Shown: positions 18,612 through 27,822 of the stretch, piece after piece
How positions within the stretch are numbered: position 1 is the first letter of the stretch
Layout of the letters: every line of letters starts with the position of its first letter
NCBI GenBank assembly: GCA_028713995.1
Contig: JAQTNF010000017.1
Coordinates: 1 to 49,600 of the forward strand
From: Deltaproteobacteria bacterium
GTDB taxonomy: Bacteria; Myxococcota_A; Polyangia; JAAYKL01
Reading direction: 5' to 3'
DNA: 49,600 nt
Notes under the pieces: generated by a model
Database searches by the model: none
The model's input: the letters and a program-made list of their open reading frames with translations, nothing else
What the model was told of the DNA's origin: nothing
Translations under genes and position numbers: made by a program

Positions 18612-19937
18612 ATGGTCATCGTCACGGTGATCCGATTGATCAGCGTGCCGTTGTTCCTGGTCAACTGGGGAAAAGATCTCTACGGCGAGTGGCTTATTGT
18701 CACCACGTTGCTGACCTACTTCGACATGAGCAACCTCGGCTTCGCGCAGACCGCGGCCAACGATATGACGATCGCCGTAGCCAAGGGGGATCGCGAGAGT
18801 GCCCTCAGGGTGTATCAGAGCACGGCTGTTTTTCTCTTCGTCGTTATCCTGATGGTATTTGCGATTGCCTTGACTTTGCCGCCGCTCCTGCCGCTCGGTC
18901 GGTGGATGAACCTGTCGCTCATAGGCGCGGCCGATCTGCGGCTGATCATCATTATGCTGGCCGGCTCCATGGCGTTGTCTTTCTTCATGTGGCTGCTGAT
19001 GGCGGGGTACCGCTGCGAAGGGAAATACCACCGGGGGCTTCTCTTTGTTAATCTGTTCGTGATTATCGATTTCGCCGGGACAGTGGCCTTCCTCATCACA
19101 GGTTTCGGGACTGTCTATGTGGCGCTCGCCATGTTCGTGGCGCGGACGCTGGTGTGCACGATCATGGTGCTCGACATCAAGAGAGTGGCGCCCTGGATCA
19201 AGCTGGGGTACTCGAACGCCTCCCGGCGGGAGATTCGTCGGATGCTTTCGCCCTCGCTCTCGTTCATGTCCTATCCTGTGAGCATGGCGGTGATCAACCA
19301 GGGGGCGGTGCTGGCCATCGGCACCATCGTCAACCCGGCGGCGGTGGTGCTGTTCACCGCCATGAGAACCCTGACCAACATGGTCCTTCGCGTATTCGAA
19401 CTAGTGAACCAGGCGATCTACCCCGAGATCTCGATGGCATGGGGGGTCGGGAACAACGAGCTCCTCAAGAGGCTGCACCGGACGTCCTGTCAGGCATCCC
19501 TGTGGATCGGCGCGGCGGCGATCGCGTTCCTGGCTGTTCTGGGTCGATGGATCTTCGAGGCCTGGACCGGCGGAAAGGTCGAGTTCGACGCAACCCTGCT
19601 CTATGGTCTGCTCGCGATCATGGCCGTGCGCGCCGTGTGGCAAACCAGCATGGTTCTGCCCTCGGCGATCAACCGCCATCAGCGCATCGCTGTCTCGTAC
19701 CTGGTGCTCTCGATGCTCGGGCTGGCGGGATTCGTCACCCTGTTGAAGATGATTGATCTCCACTGGGCGCTCCTGGCGCTCGGGGCCCTTGAAGTGGCGA
19801 TGATCGCCGTTGTGCTGCCGACATCATTGAAGCTGAGCAGCGACAAACTGTCCGTTTTTACGTGCCAGGTGCTTCAACCGCCCAATCCTGTCGCGGTGGC
19901 GAGGATGTTCCTTAAGAAGATACCCGACGCGGCCTGA
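18612..19937 (+). CDS. Wzx-type polysaccharide flippase (MOP superfamily)
   Basis: A 441-residue integral membrane protein with about 12 hydrophobic segments, for example VFLFVVILMVFAIALTL, LLFVNLFVIIDFAGTVAFLI and ASLWIGAAAIAFLAVLG. LVNWGKDLYGEWLIVTTLLTY is the typical start of O-antigen/EPS flippases, which move lipid-linked repeat units across the inner membrane. The annotated ATG falls inside what should be the first membrane helix. The frame stays open upstream to about 18550 but contains no ATG, GTG or TTG, only ATT at 18561 and ATC at 18567. The true start may therefore be non-standard, or the N-terminus may be lost. Base composition is less GC-rich than the preceding operon. Confidence 0.8.
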   Translation: MVIVTVIRLISVPLFLVNWGKDLYGEWLIVTTLLTYFDMSNLGFAQTAANDMTIAVAKGDRESALRVYQSTAVFLFVVILMVFAIALTLPPLLPLGRWMNLSLIGAADLRLIIIMLAGSMALSFFMWLLMAGYRCEGKYHRGLLFVNLFVIIDFAGTVAFLITGFGTVYVALAMFVARTLVCTIMVLDIKRVAPWIKLGYSNASRREIRRMLSPSLSFMSYPVSMAVINQGAVLAIGTIVNPAAVVLFTAMRTLTNMVLRVFELVNQAIYPEISMAWGVGNNELLKRLHRTSCQASLWIGAAAIAFLAVLGRWIFEAWTGGKVEFDATLLYGLLAIMAVRAVWQTSMVLPSAINRHQRIAVSYLVLSMLGLAGFVTLLKMIDLHWALLALGALEVAMIAVVLPTSLKLSSDKLSVFTCQVLQPPNPVAVARMFLKKIPDAA

Positions 19938-19987
19938 AGGATCGCCGGACCGAAAAAGACCCGAGACAACCTTACCGGAGAGAAGAG

Positions 19988-21016
19988 ATGGAGTGGAAAA
20001 ACAAGAACATCCTGGTCACCGGCGGCACGGGCAGCTTCGGCAAGAAGCTCATCGAGGTGCTGCTCGGCGAACACTATCCCGGTCGCATCGTCGTGTACAG
20101 CCGCGACGAGCTCAAGCAGTTCGAGATGCAGAATGATCCGCGGTTCGCGGATGCCGAAAGGTTGCGGTTCTTCATCGGCGATGTGAGGGACAAGGATCGG
20201 ATGGCCCGCGCCTTCGACGGCATCGACGTCGTCGTTCACGCCGCGGCGCTCAAGCAGGTGCCGGCGGCGGAGTACAACCCGTTCGAGGCAATCAAAACCA
20301 ATGTTCACGGCGCGCAGAACGTCATCGATTGCGCCATCGACCGCGGGGTCAAGCGCGTCATCGCGCTTTCCACCGACAAGGCGGCGAACCCCATCAATTT
20401 GTACGGGGCGACCAAGCTCTGCTCGGACAAGCTGTTCGTGGCGGGCAACGCCTATGCCGGCGCGCGGGACGTGGCGTTCTCGGTGGTGCGGTACGGGAAC
20501 GTGGTGGGAAGCCGCGGCTCCGTGGTGCCGTTCTTCCTTGCCAAGAGGAAAGAAGGCGTGCTGCCGATCACCGATCCCCGCATGACCCGGTTCTGGATCA
20601 CCCTCGAACAGGGTGTGAGGTTCGTGATCGACTGCCTGAACAGGGCCAAGGGAGGCGAGCTTTTCGTGCCCAAGATCCCGAGCATGAAGATGCCCGACCT
20701 TGCGCGGGTGATCGCCCCGGAAGCGGAGCACAAAGTCGTTGGCATCCGACCGGGAGAAAAGCTTCACGAGGTGATGGTGACCGAGGACGACGCTCGTAAC
20801 ACGCTGGAGCTCGGTGACCGCTACGTGATTCTTCCACCGGATGGCTGGCAGCGGCACGAGGCATGGCACCGACAGGGTCGACCCTGCACAGACGGTTTCC
20901 GCTACGCCTCGGATACGAACGATCGCTGGCTCGACGAGGCCGCCCTGCGGAAGATGATTGCCGACCTCGATCTCCCCGAGGCCAGGGAGTGGGCTGCCGA
21001 GCGGGGGCTGGGATGA
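19988..21016 (+). CDS. pseB: UDP-GlcNAc 4,6-dehydratase (inverting), pseudaminic acid step 1
   Basis: A 342-residue SDR matching PseB. NILVTGGTGSFGKKLIEVLL is the NAD site, VVHAAALKQVPAAEYNPFEA is characteristic, and STDKAANPINLYGATKLCSD contains the catalytic Lys/Tyr region. GNVVGSRGSVVPFF and VGIRPGEKLHEVMVTEDDAR complete the family pattern. PseB converts UDP-GlcNAc to the 4-keto-6-deoxy-L-arabino sugar, the first committed step to pseudaminic acid. It lacks the membrane domain of the WbpM/PglF class (compare 44745). AGAGAAGAG precedes the ATG. Its stop overlaps the pseC start. Confidence 0.95.
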   Translation: MEWKNKNILVTGGTGSFGKKLIEVLLGEHYPGRIVVYSRDELKQFEMQNDPRFADAERLRFFIGDVRDKDRMARAFDGIDVVVHAAALKQVPAAEYNPFEAIKTNVHGAQNVIDCAIDRGVKRVIALSTDKAANPINLYGATKLCSDKLFVAGNAYAGARDVAFSVVRYGNVVGSRGSVVPFFLAKRKEGVLPITDPRMTRFWITLEQGVRFVIDCLNRAKGGELFVPKIPSMKMPDLARVIAPEAEHKVVGIRPGEKLHEVMVTEDDARNTLELGDRYVILPPDGWQRHEAWHRQGRPCTDGFRYASDTNDRWLDEAALRKMIADLDLPEAREWAAERGLG

Positions 21017-22173
21017 GCGGCGAGAAGATCATTCCATACGGCCGGCAATGGATCGACGAGAATGACATTGCCGCTGTGACAGATGTGCTGCGCGGCGACT
21101 GGCTGACACAGGGACCGGCGGTCGAGCGCTTCGAGCGTGCTCTTGCCGATGACTGCGGCGCGCGTCACGCCGTGGCGGTCGCCAACGGAACCGTCGCGTT
21201 GCATCTCGCCTGTCTCGCCGCGGACGCCGGGCCTGGAGACGAGGGCATCACATCGCCCATCACCTTCCTGGCCAGCGCAAACTGCCTTGTCTATTGCGGC
21301 GCGAGGCCCGTGTTCGCGGATATCGACGCCACGACCTGGAACATCGACCCCGCCGAGATCGAGAAGAAGATCACGCCCAGGACCAAGGTCGTCATCCCGG
21401 TTCATTTTGCGGGTCTTCCGTGCGACATGACCGCGATCAGAGCCATTGCGGACCGGCACGGGCTCATGGTCATCGAGGACGCGTGTCACGCTATAGGCGC
21501 CGAGTACCATGGTCGGAGGATAGGCGGCACAGGCACCGCGGACATGGTGTGCTTCTCTTTTCATCCGGTGAAGCACATCACGACCGGCGAGGGCGGCGCC
21601 GTCCTCACCAATAGCGACGAGCTGGCCGCCAAGCTGCAGATGCTGCGTCATCATGGAGTGACCAAGGATCCGGCGCTCATGGAACGCAACGACGGCCCCT
21701 GGTACTACGAGGCTTGCGCCACCGGCTTCAACGCGAGGATTACCGACTTCCAGTGCGCGCTCGGCCTATCGCAGCTCGGGAAGCTCGACCGTTTCCTGGC
21801 CCGACGCCGCGAAATCGCCGAGCGGTATCGTGCCGAACTGACGGACATTCCCGGTCTCAGCTTCCAGGCGGTGCCCGACGACAGGAGCCATGCGTACCAT
21901 CTGTTCGTTGCGCATTTCGACCCGACGCGGCACAATCGTCGAAAGATCTTCGAGAAGCTCCAGACCGGCGGCATCGCCCCGCAGGTCCACTACATCCCGA
22001 TTCACCAGCAACCGGCCATGCGTCGTGCGGCCGGCGAACAAGGACCGTTTGCGAACGCGGAGCGTTACTACGAAGGTTGCCTGTCGTTGCCGATGTTCCC
22101 GGCGCTGACTGGCGACGAGCAGGCCAAGGTCATCTGCTCGTTGCGCAGTGCGATCGCTAAAGGAAATGACTGA
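21013..22173 (+). CDS. pseC: UDP-4-amino-4,6-dideoxy-L-AltNAc transaminase
   Basis: A 386-residue DegT-family PLP aminotransferase. [20 protein letters not shown] followed by [13 protein letters not shown] is the PseC opening. [15 protein letters not shown] is the PLP phosphate loop, [13 protein letters not shown] carries the PLP Asp, and [17 protein letters not shown] carries the Schiff-base Lys near residue 184. PseC aminates C4 of the PseB product using Glu. It directly follows pseB with an ATGA overlap, and its last base is shared with the next start (TGATG), so the pse block is translationally coupled. Confidence 0.95.
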   Translation: MSGEKIIPYGRQWIDENDIAAVTDVLRGDWLTQGPAVERFERALADDCGARHAVAVANGTVALHLACLAADAGPGDEGITSPITFLASANCLVYCGARPVFADIDATTWNIDPAEIEKKITPRTKVVIPVHFAGLPCDMTAIRAIADRHGLMVIEDACHAIGAEYHGRRIGGTGTADMVCFSFHPVKHITTGEGGAVLTNSDELAAKLQMLRHHGVTKDPALMERNDGPWYYEACATGFNARITDFQCALGLSQLGKLDRFLARRREIAERYRAELTDIPGLSFQAVPDDRSHAYHLFVAHFDPTRHNRRKIFEKLQTGGIAPQVHYIPIHQQPAMRRAAGEQGPFANAERYYEGCLSLPMFPALTGDEQAKVICSLRSAIAKGND

Positions 22174-22892
22174 TGCGGACAGTGTGTATCATCCAGGCTC
22201 GGATGGGTTCGACGCGATTGCCTGGCAAGGTACTGATGGACATCGCCGGGAAGACCATGATCGAGCGCGTGGTGGAGCGTGCACGACGCATTGCTGGCGT
22301 CGACGATGTGGTGGTGGCTACCTCGTTGGGAACCGGCGATGACACCCTCGTCGATCTGTGCGTTCAGCGAGGCTATCCTTATTTTCGAGGCGATGAGAAC
22401 GACGTGCTCGACCGCTACCTCGGAGCTGCGCGACAGCACCGAGCCGAGGCTGTAGCACGTGTGACGGCAGACTGCCCGCTGCTCGATCCGGAGGTGTCTG
22501 CCACGGTCGTCCGCGAGTTTGCCGAGAAGAGCCCCGAATATGCGTCGAACACGCTTGAGCGGACCTATCCGCGAGGTCTGGACACGGAGGTGCTGCCGTT
22601 GGAGGTGCTCGAGATCGCTGGTCGCGAGGCGATGGAGAAAGCGGACCGGGAGCACGTTACGCGATTCGTCTGGCGTCAGCCGCACAGGTTCCGGCTCCTT
22701 TCCATTAGGAGAGAGGTCGATCAATCCCGTCACCGCTGGACCGTGGACACGGTCGAAGATCTGGCGCTTGTGCGTCGCCTCTACAATGAGTTCGGCAAAG
22801 ATGAATTCAATACGGATGAAGTTCTTTCCCTACTCGCTGCACACCCTGATTGGGTGTCGATTAACGCCAACGTGGAACAGAAGAAGACTTGA
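22173..22892 (+). CDS. spsF: SpsF-type cytidylyltransferase, probable CMP-nonulosonate synthetase
   Basis: A 239-residue nucleotidyltransferase of the SpsF/CMP-Kdo-synthetase-like group. The CTP-binding start is [20 protein letters not shown] rather than the PARGGSK form of canonical PseF/Neu[12 protein letters not shown] supplies the metal-binding Asp, and [18 protein letters not shown] is the conserved C-terminal block. By position between pseC and pseG it fills the slot of PseF, which activates pseudaminic acid with CTP. SpsF proteins serve this slot in several spore-coat and flagellin-glycan clusters. Sugar specificity is inferred from context. Confidence 0.85.
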   Translation: MRTVCIIQARMGSTRLPGKVLMDIAGKTMIERVVERARRIAGVDDVVVATSLGTGDDTLVDLCVQRGYPYFRGDENDVLDRYLGAARQHRAEAVARVTADCPLLDPEVSATVVREFAEKSPEYASNTLERTYPRGLDTEVLPLEVLEIAGREAMEKADREHVTRFVWRQPHRFRLLSIRREVDQSRHRWTVDTVEDLALVRRLYNEFGKDEFNTDEVLSLLAAHPDWVSINANVEQKKT

Positions 22893-24403
22893 CGGTAACG
22901 ACGATCATCCGCGCCGACGGTTCAACCCTATTGGGCTACGGGCACGTTTTTCGCACATTGGTTCTGGCCGAGGAGTTGACCATTCGCGGCTGGAAGGTCG
23001 TGTACGTCTGCCGAGATCTGGATGGGGCGCCGCTGTCGCGCATCCGCGACGCAGGCCACGGGCTGGTGCTGCTCGATGCGGACATCGACGAGCCCAAGGA
23101 CACGGAGGCCACGGCAAGAGCCGCGAGAGAAGCCGGAGCGTCGTGGATCGTGGTCGACCGCTACGCCACAGATGAGCAGGCTCATGCGCTCTGGAGAGCC
23201 GACGGTTTCAAGGTGCTGGCCATCGACGATGTCTGCGAGCACACGTTCGACGTGGACATCCTGCTGAACCAGAACACCGACGCAACCGAGCTGCCATACC
23301 GGACTCGTGCAGACACGGTGCGCCTGCTCGGCCCCCGTTACGCGCTTGTGCGACCGGCCTATCGCAAGGCTCGGCCCGCGGCGCCGCGCAAGATAGACCA
23401 AGTGAAACAGGTGATGGTGTTCATGGGTGGCGGCGATCCGGACGACGCGACCGGGAAGGTGGTAGAGGCACTGGGTTCCCTGCCACAGAAGCTCGATGTG
23501 GACGTGATCGTTGGTTCGGCGTACCGATATCTCGAACGGTTGCAGCGGTTGTCTGAGGCGAGCCCTCACCGAGTAAGGGTGTTACGCGATCTGCCGGATC
23601 TGGTGGAACCCATGTCGCGGGCCGACGTCGCAATCGCGGCCGGTGGTAGTGTCACGTGGGAGCTTTGCTGCATGGGCGTGCCGATGCTGCTTCTGCCGAT
23701 CGCTGACAACCAGGAGGGGATCGCTTGCAGCCTTCAACGACTTGGCGCGGCGAAACGGATCGGACGATCCGAGTTGATCAAGCCATCTGAACTGATAGCG
23801 GACATTGAAGGATCTCTTATCGACGCGGACGTGTTGAATCGCATGGCCCATGCATGTCTGAATGTCGTGGATGGTTACGGTTTTCTTCGCGTCATCGGAC
23901 AGCTCGGGATTCCTCCAATACTACTACGTCGCGTTCGTCCCGAGGATGGGCGACTGTTGTTTGATTGGGCCAATGATCCGGATGTGCGCCGGGCTGCGGT
24001 CAACGAACAAGAAATCGTCTGGGCAGAGCACACCGATTGGCTGAAACGGAAGCTCGTTGCGTCCGCTACGGCGATGTGGATTGGCGAGTGGGTCGACAAC
24101 GGCCCTATCGGACAGGTGCGGTTCGACGAACTCATCAAGGGGGAAGCAGAGGTCGACGTGAGCGTGGCGCGTGAATATCGTGGTCGGGGGCTTGGCGGCG
24201 CGCTGATCGCCACCGCGAGCCGCATGGCATTTGCCGAGACGAACTGGAGAGTGTTGCACGCCCACGTCAAACCCTGGAACGTTTCTTCGATGCGTTCTTT
24301 CGAAAACGCCGGTTTCCAGAACCTGGGCGTTGGTGATATGAATGGAGAGTCTATGATTCACCTGATCTTGGAACGATATCGTGGCGAAGAGAGAAAACAC
24401 TAG
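22889..24403 (+). CDS. pseG: PseG-PseH fusion: UDP-sugar hydrolase plus GNAT N-acetyltransferase
   Basis: A 504-residue two-domain protein. Residues 1-330 are PseG-like: [20 protein letters not shown] with the catalytic His, [27 protein letters not shown] and [20 protein letters not shown]. This type of glycosyltransferase-fold enzyme removes UDP from the 2,4-diacetamido altrose. Residues 343-500 are a PseH-like GNAT domain: [20 protein letters not shown], then [16 protein letters not shown] for acetyl-CoA binding. PseH acetylates the 4-amino group before PseG acts, so the fusion joins two consecutive steps. TTG start at 22889 overlaps the previous stop (TTGA). Its end overlaps the formyltransferase start by 23 bases. 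Confidence 0.92.
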   Translation: MTVTTIIRADGSTLLGYGHVFRTLVLAEELTIRGWKVVYVCRDLDGAPLSRIRDAGHGLVLLDADIDEPKDTEATARAAREAGASWIVVDRYATDEQAHALWRADGFKVLAIDDVCEHTFDVDILLNQNTDATELPYRTRADTVRLLGPRYALVRPAYRKARPAAPRKIDQVKQVMVFMGGGDPDDATGKVVEALGSLPQKLDVDVIVGSAYRYLERLQRLSEASPHRVRVLRDLPDLVEPMSRADVAIAAGGSVTWELCCMGVPMLLLPIADNQEGIACSLQRLGAAKRIGRSELIKPSELIADIEGSLIDADVLNRMAHACLNVVDGYGFLRVIGQLGIPPILLRRVRPEDGRLLFDWANDPDVRRAAVNEQEIVWAEHTDWLKRKLVASATAMWIGEWVDNGPIGQVRFDELIKGEAEVDVSVAREYRGRGLGGALIATASRMAFAETNWRVLHAHVKPWNVSSMRSFENAGFQNLGVGDMNGESMIHLILERYRGEERKH

Positions 24404-25082
24404 CTACGTTGTGGCCGGTAGTCGCCCCTGGAATCGGGATTGCTTCTTGCACCATCTCGCGGATCTGCCAGGGCATTGGACATTTATTGGTGACGAGGCC
24501 GAGCTGTCGATCGTCCGCCTGCGGATGTTAAAGCCGCGGTATGTCTTTTTCCTTCATTGGTCTATGTTGGTTCCCTTGGAAATTACCCGCGAGTTCGAGT
24601 GTGTTTGCTTCCACATGACGGATGTGCCGTACGGGCGGGGGGGCAGTCCACTACAGAACCTAATTGTCCGGGGGCACCGAGAGACCAAGCTCACGGCGTT
24701 GCGCATGGTCCCGCAGCTCGACGCGGGGCCGATCTATTTCAAGGAGCCGCTCTCCTTGACAGGACGTGCACAGGACATTTACAAGCGCGCAGAAGAGCTG
24801 TCGGTGCAAATGATTCGTCGCATTATCGAGGAAGAACCCGATCCCAGCCCGCAGGTGGGAGAGCCGGTGATTTTCTCGCGACGCAAGCCGCACCAGAGCC
24901 GCATCAAGGAAGTGGAGACATTGTCCGGGTTGTACGATCGCATCCGGATGGTCGATGCCGATGGATACCCCTATGCATTCCTCGAACACGAGAACTTGCG
25001 CTTGGAATTTCGCAACGCGCGTCTTCTGGAAGACTGTGTGGTTGCCGAGGTCACGATACGAATGAAGGAGGGCGACGGATGA
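24381..25082 (+). CDS. Formyltransferase-family protein of the pseudaminic acid cluster (PseJ-like)
   Basis: A 233-residue protein with the formyl-transferase core. FHMTDVPYGRGGSPLQNLIV (about residues 76-95) corresponds to the HxSLLPxyRG-type catalytic loop of methionyl-tRNA and sugar N-formyltransferases, and PQLDAGPIYFKEP corresponds to the conserved Asp-Gly substrate loop. It is too short for a tRNA formyltransferase and lies inside the pse block. A role in N-formylating a pseudaminic acid precursor or the finished sugar is therefore likely, as described for PseJ-type proteins. The GTG start lies within the end of the PseG-PseH gene; its stop overlaps the deacetylase start. Confidence 0.82.
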   Translation: MAKRENTSYVVAGSRPWNRDCFLHHLADLPGHWTFIGDEAELSIVRLRMLKPRYVFFLHWSMLVPLEITREFECVCFHMTDVPYGRGGSPLQNLIVRGHRETKLTALRMVPQLDAGPIYFKEPLSLTGRAQDIYKRAEELSVQMIRRIIEEEPDPSPQVGEPVIFSRRKPHQSRIKEVETLSGLYDRIRMVDADGYPYAFLEHENLRLEFRNARLLEDCVVAEVTIRMKEGDG

Positions 25083-25759
25083 ATGTGTTGGTGATTGCTG
25101 GCCACCCGGACGATGAGGTGCTTGGTTGTGGCGCAACCGTTCGCCGATTGGCCGGGGAAGGGCATGAAGTTCACATCGCAATCTTCGGCGAAGGTGCAAC
25201 CTCTCGCTATGCCGATCGCGGCTCGGCCTCCGGAAGTGAGGTCGAGCTGTTGGTATCCCAGGCCCAAGAGGCCGGGCGCATTCTTGGCGCAGCCTCGGTT
25301 CGGACACTCGGTCTGCCAGACAATCGGTTTGACAGCCTTCCGATTCTGGACGTGATCAAAATGGTTGAAGCGCTGGTCGGTGAGCTGACGCCGTCGCAGG
25401 TCTTCACCCACCATCCGGGGGACCTCAACATTGACCACCGCATCCTTTTCCGGGCCACGCTCACTGCGTGCCGACCACTGGCCGGTCACCTAGTGCAGGA
25501 GCTTCTGTGTTTCGAAATACCCTCTTCCACGGAGTGGGCCTTCCAGCGCTCTGGGCCATCCTTCCAGCCAACTGTGTTCTACAACATTCGCGAGACCCTG
25601 CCTCAAAAGCTCGAAGCTATGGATGTCTATTCGGGCGAGGTGCGCCCGTTTCCTCACCCGCGCTCGCCTGAGGCGTTGACTGCCTATGCCCACAGATGGG
25701 GCAGCGTGGTCGGTGTCGACGCGGCAGAGGCGTTTGAGCTAGTCCGTGTCGTTCGCTGA
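25079..25759 (+). CDS. PIG-L/LmbE-family sugar N-deacetylase (copy 1)
   Basis: A 226-residue zinc hydrolase of the PIG-L (CE14) family. The metal motif HPDDE is at residues 9-13 and the third ligand is in GDLNIDHRI near residue 119. Family members remove acetyl groups from GlcNAc-type substrates. Its place between a formyltransferase and pseI suggests it frees an amino group on the pseudaminic acid skeleton for another acyl or formyl group. It starts inside the formyltransferase stop (ATGA) and lies 15 bases before pseI. A paralogue with the same C-terminal PHPRS and VGVDAAEAF motifs occurs at 36072. Confidence 0.85.
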   Translation: MNVLVIAGHPDDEVLGCGATVRRLAGEGHEVHIAIFGEGATSRYADRGSASGSEVELLVSQAQEAGRILGAASVRTLGLPDNRFDSLPILDVIKMVEALVGELTPSQVFTHHPGDLNIDHRILFRATLTACRPLAGHLVQELLCFEIPSSTEWAFQRSGPSFQPTVFYNIRETLPQKLEAMDVYSGEVRPFPHPRSPEALTAYAHRWGSVVGVDAAEAFELVRVVR

Positions 25760-25774
25760 CCCATGGAGCAGTCC

Positions 25775-26815
25775 ATGAAGATCAATTCACGCGATATCGG
25801 GTCTTCCCACCCTGCGTATTTCATTGCCGAGATGTCCGGAAACCACGGACACGACTTCGACCGGGCCGTTCGTCTGGTTCGGGCCGCCCAAAAAGCGGGT
25901 GCCGACGCGGTCAAGCTCCAGACCTACACCGCTGACACAATCACAATCGACTGCGACAACGAGTACTTCCACATCAGTGAAGGACCCTGGGCGGGGCGCA
26001 ATCTCCACGACCTGTACGAAGAAGCGCACACGCCGTGGGAGTGGCAGCCGAAGCTGAAAAAGCTCGGCGACGAGTTGGGAATTGAGGTGTTTTCTACGCC
26101 GTTCGACCCGACGTCCGTGGAGTTCCTCGAAACGGAAGTAGGTGTGAACGTCTACAAGGTCGCATCGTTCGAGGTGGTGGACATCCCTTTGCTCGAGAAG
26201 GTGGCATCCACGAAAAAGCCAGTGATCATGTCCACAGGGATGGCGACACTGGCCGAGATAGACCGCGCCGTGCGCACCCTGCGTGACGGCGGGGCGCCTG
26301 CGGTGGCGCTCCTGCGCTGTGTGAGCAGCTACCCGGCCACGCCCGACCAGATGAACCTGGCCACCATCCCGCACCTAGCCGAGACCTTTGGCTGCGTTGC
26401 CGGGCTGTCCGATCACACTTTGTCGCCAGCGGTCCCGGTGGCCGCGGTGGCGCTTGGCGCAAAGATCGTCGAGAAACACTTTACGCTGTCGCGCGCCGAT
26501 GGCGGGCCTGACGCCGCATTTTCGCTGGAGCCGGACGAGCTCAGGCACACGGTGGAGATGATTCGCCACGCGGAGGCGGCTGTCGGGCGGGTCACTTACG
26601 GTGCCGGCCTGGACGAGGCGGGTAGCGTCGTTTTCCGCAAGTCATTGTTCGTTGTAGAGGATGTGAAGAAGGGCGAGCAGTTCACCGCTCAGAACGTACG
26701 GGTAATCCGACCAGGGCATGGGTTGTCGCCGATAGAGCTGCCCCGAGTGTTTGGCAAAATGGCAGTCAAGGATATATGTCGAGGGACTCCGTTGAGTTGG
26801 GAGATGATTGGTTAA
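25775..26815 (+). CDS. pseI: Pseudaminic acid synthase
   Basis: A 346-residue NeuB/PseI-type synthase that condenses the 6-deoxy-AltdiNAc sugar with phosphoenolpyruvate. The TIM barrel shows FIAEMSGNHGHDFDRAVRLV, ADAVKLQTYTADTITID, EVFSTPFDPTSVEFLE, YKVASFEVVDIPLLEKVAST and the metal-binding HFTLSRADGGPDAAFSLEPD. The C-terminal 60 residues (SLFVVEDVKKGEQFTAQNVR) form the antifreeze-like SAF domain. TADTITID and the SFE motif favour PseI over NeuB. GGAG eight bases upstream supports ATG 25775 over 25763. Confidence 0.95.
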   Translation: MKINSRDIGSSHPAYFIAEMSGNHGHDFDRAVRLVRAAQKAGADAVKLQTYTADTITIDCDNEYFHISEGPWAGRNLHDLYEEAHTPWEWQPKLKKLGDELGIEVFSTPFDPTSVEFLETEVGVNVYKVASFEVVDIPLLEKVASTKKPVIMSTGMATLAEIDRAVRTLRDGGAPAVALLRCVSSYPATPDQMNLATIPHLAETFGCVAGLSDHTLSPAVPVAAVALGAKIVEKHFTLSRADGGPDAAFSLEPDELRHTVEMIRHAEAAVGRVTYGAGLDEAGSVVFRKSLFVVEDVKKGEQFTAQNVRVIRPGHGLSPIELPRVFGKMAVKDICRGTPLSWEMIG

Positions 26816-26879
26816 GAGGCATTTGTTCCAGAGCAGGGTCTAGCCCCTATTTTATAAGAAAGAAGAGAGTCAACTCCCC

Positions 26880-27491
26880 ATGTTCAAAACCGAGCAAGAA
26901 TCATTTTGGGCTGGCGCCTTTGGTGATGACTACATTGATAGAAACAAAGGAGAGAAGCTATATGCCGGAAACCTCGCCCTCTTTTCAGAAATAATCAAAA
27001 GGACAACAAATATCAGATCTGTACTAGAAATAGGTGCGAACGTTGGAATGAATTTGATGGCAATAAGTCAGCTCCTGCCCGAAGCAGAGATGTCTGGAAT
27101 AGAAATAAACGACAAAGCATCCGAAATATTGAAAGGTAAGATCAATGGGAAAGTATATTGCACGTCGATCGTGGAATATGTGGTTGACTACCAAAGAGAT
27201 CTTGTCCTGTCAAAAGGTGTGTTGATTCATATCAACCCTGATGAACTGCCGAAAACATACGATCTGATGTATGATGCTTCGCGTAAATACATTTGTATTG
27301 CGGAATATTATAATCCGAGTCCTGTCTCAATAAATTACAGAGGTCATGACAACAAGCTATTCAAAAGGGATTTCGCGGGTGATTTAATGCAGCGACACAA
27401 GGACTTGATCTTGGTTGATTATGGATTTGCATACCACAAGGACAATAATTTCTCACAAGACGATATTACATGGTTCTTGCTTAGAAAGTAA
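26880..27491 (+). CDS. Pseudaminic acid biosynthesis-associated methylase
   Basis: A 203-residue SAM-dependent methyltransferase. It begins KTEQESFWAGAFGDDYIDRN, the signature opening of the family recorded as pseudaminic acid biosynthesis-associated methylases (TIGR03587 from memory), followed by the SAM motif VLEIGANVGMNLMAI near residue 48. LVLSKGVLIHINPDELP is the other conserved block. It probably methylates a nonulosonic acid or its acyl group. The gene is strikingly AT-rich compared with pseI just upstream, with codon use to match, indicating separate acquisition. It ends the pse block. Confidence 0.88.
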   Translation: MFKTEQESFWAGAFGDDYIDRNKGEKLYAGNLALFSEIIKRTTNIRSVLEIGANVGMNLMAISQLLPEAEMSGIEINDKASEILKGKINGKVYCTSIVEYVVDYQRDLVLSKGVLIHINPDELPKTYDLMYDASRKYICIAEYYNPSPVSINYRGHDNKLFKRDFAGDLMQRHKDLILVDYGFAYHKDNNFSQDDITWFLLRK

Positions 27492-27822
27492 ACGGTCTGC
27501 ATTCTTGTCTAGTGAAGCAAGAATAACTGGCGTCGGTGACCTCCGGAACGATCTTCCAGAGTACGCGCTCATCGCTGATAGACTGGTTCCGCGCGATTTG
27601 GTGGGTGACCAGCCAGAAAACTGGGACCAACGCGCTTGGGGGGCGACCTCGGGCGGGAAGCTACCAACCTGCTCCGGTGCGGCTTGAGATCACCGGGCAA
27701 TAGTGCTATAATCCGTTTCGGGTGGAATTGAACACAGTAATGAGGGACGGGTGGATCGCAAGATCTTCCCAATTGTGCAAGGTCAAGATGCCTTTGTCCC
27801 GATCGTGTGCAGGAGAAAGCGA
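27492..27822 (+). other. Non-coding stretch with promoter; no gene recognised
   Basis: About 330 bases between the methylase and the wbuX-like gene. The first 190 bases regain high GC and read as a short open frame (segments like ARITGVGDLRNDLPEYALIA) that I cannot assign; it may be debris of a lost gene. The last 140 bases contain the promoter at 27684-27712 and the leader of the amidation operon. Confidence 0.5.
27684..27712 (+). promoter_or_regulatory. Strong sigma70-type promoter for the wbuXYZ operon
   Basis: TTGAGA (27684-27689), an exact 17-base spacer and a perfect TATAAT (27707-27712). This is the best promoter-like site I noticed in the window. It would give a leader of about 100 bases before ATG 27823. 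Confidence 0.7.

Noticed and set aside
19988-21016. Second PglF/WbpM gene
   Set aside because: It lacks the membrane and CoA-binding domains and has the Tyr-containing YGATK motif of the inverting PseB class.
24381-25082. Methionyl-tRNA formyltransferase (fmt)
   Set aside because: At 233 residues it is too short and lacks the C-terminal tRNA-binding domain; it sits inside the pseudaminic acid block.
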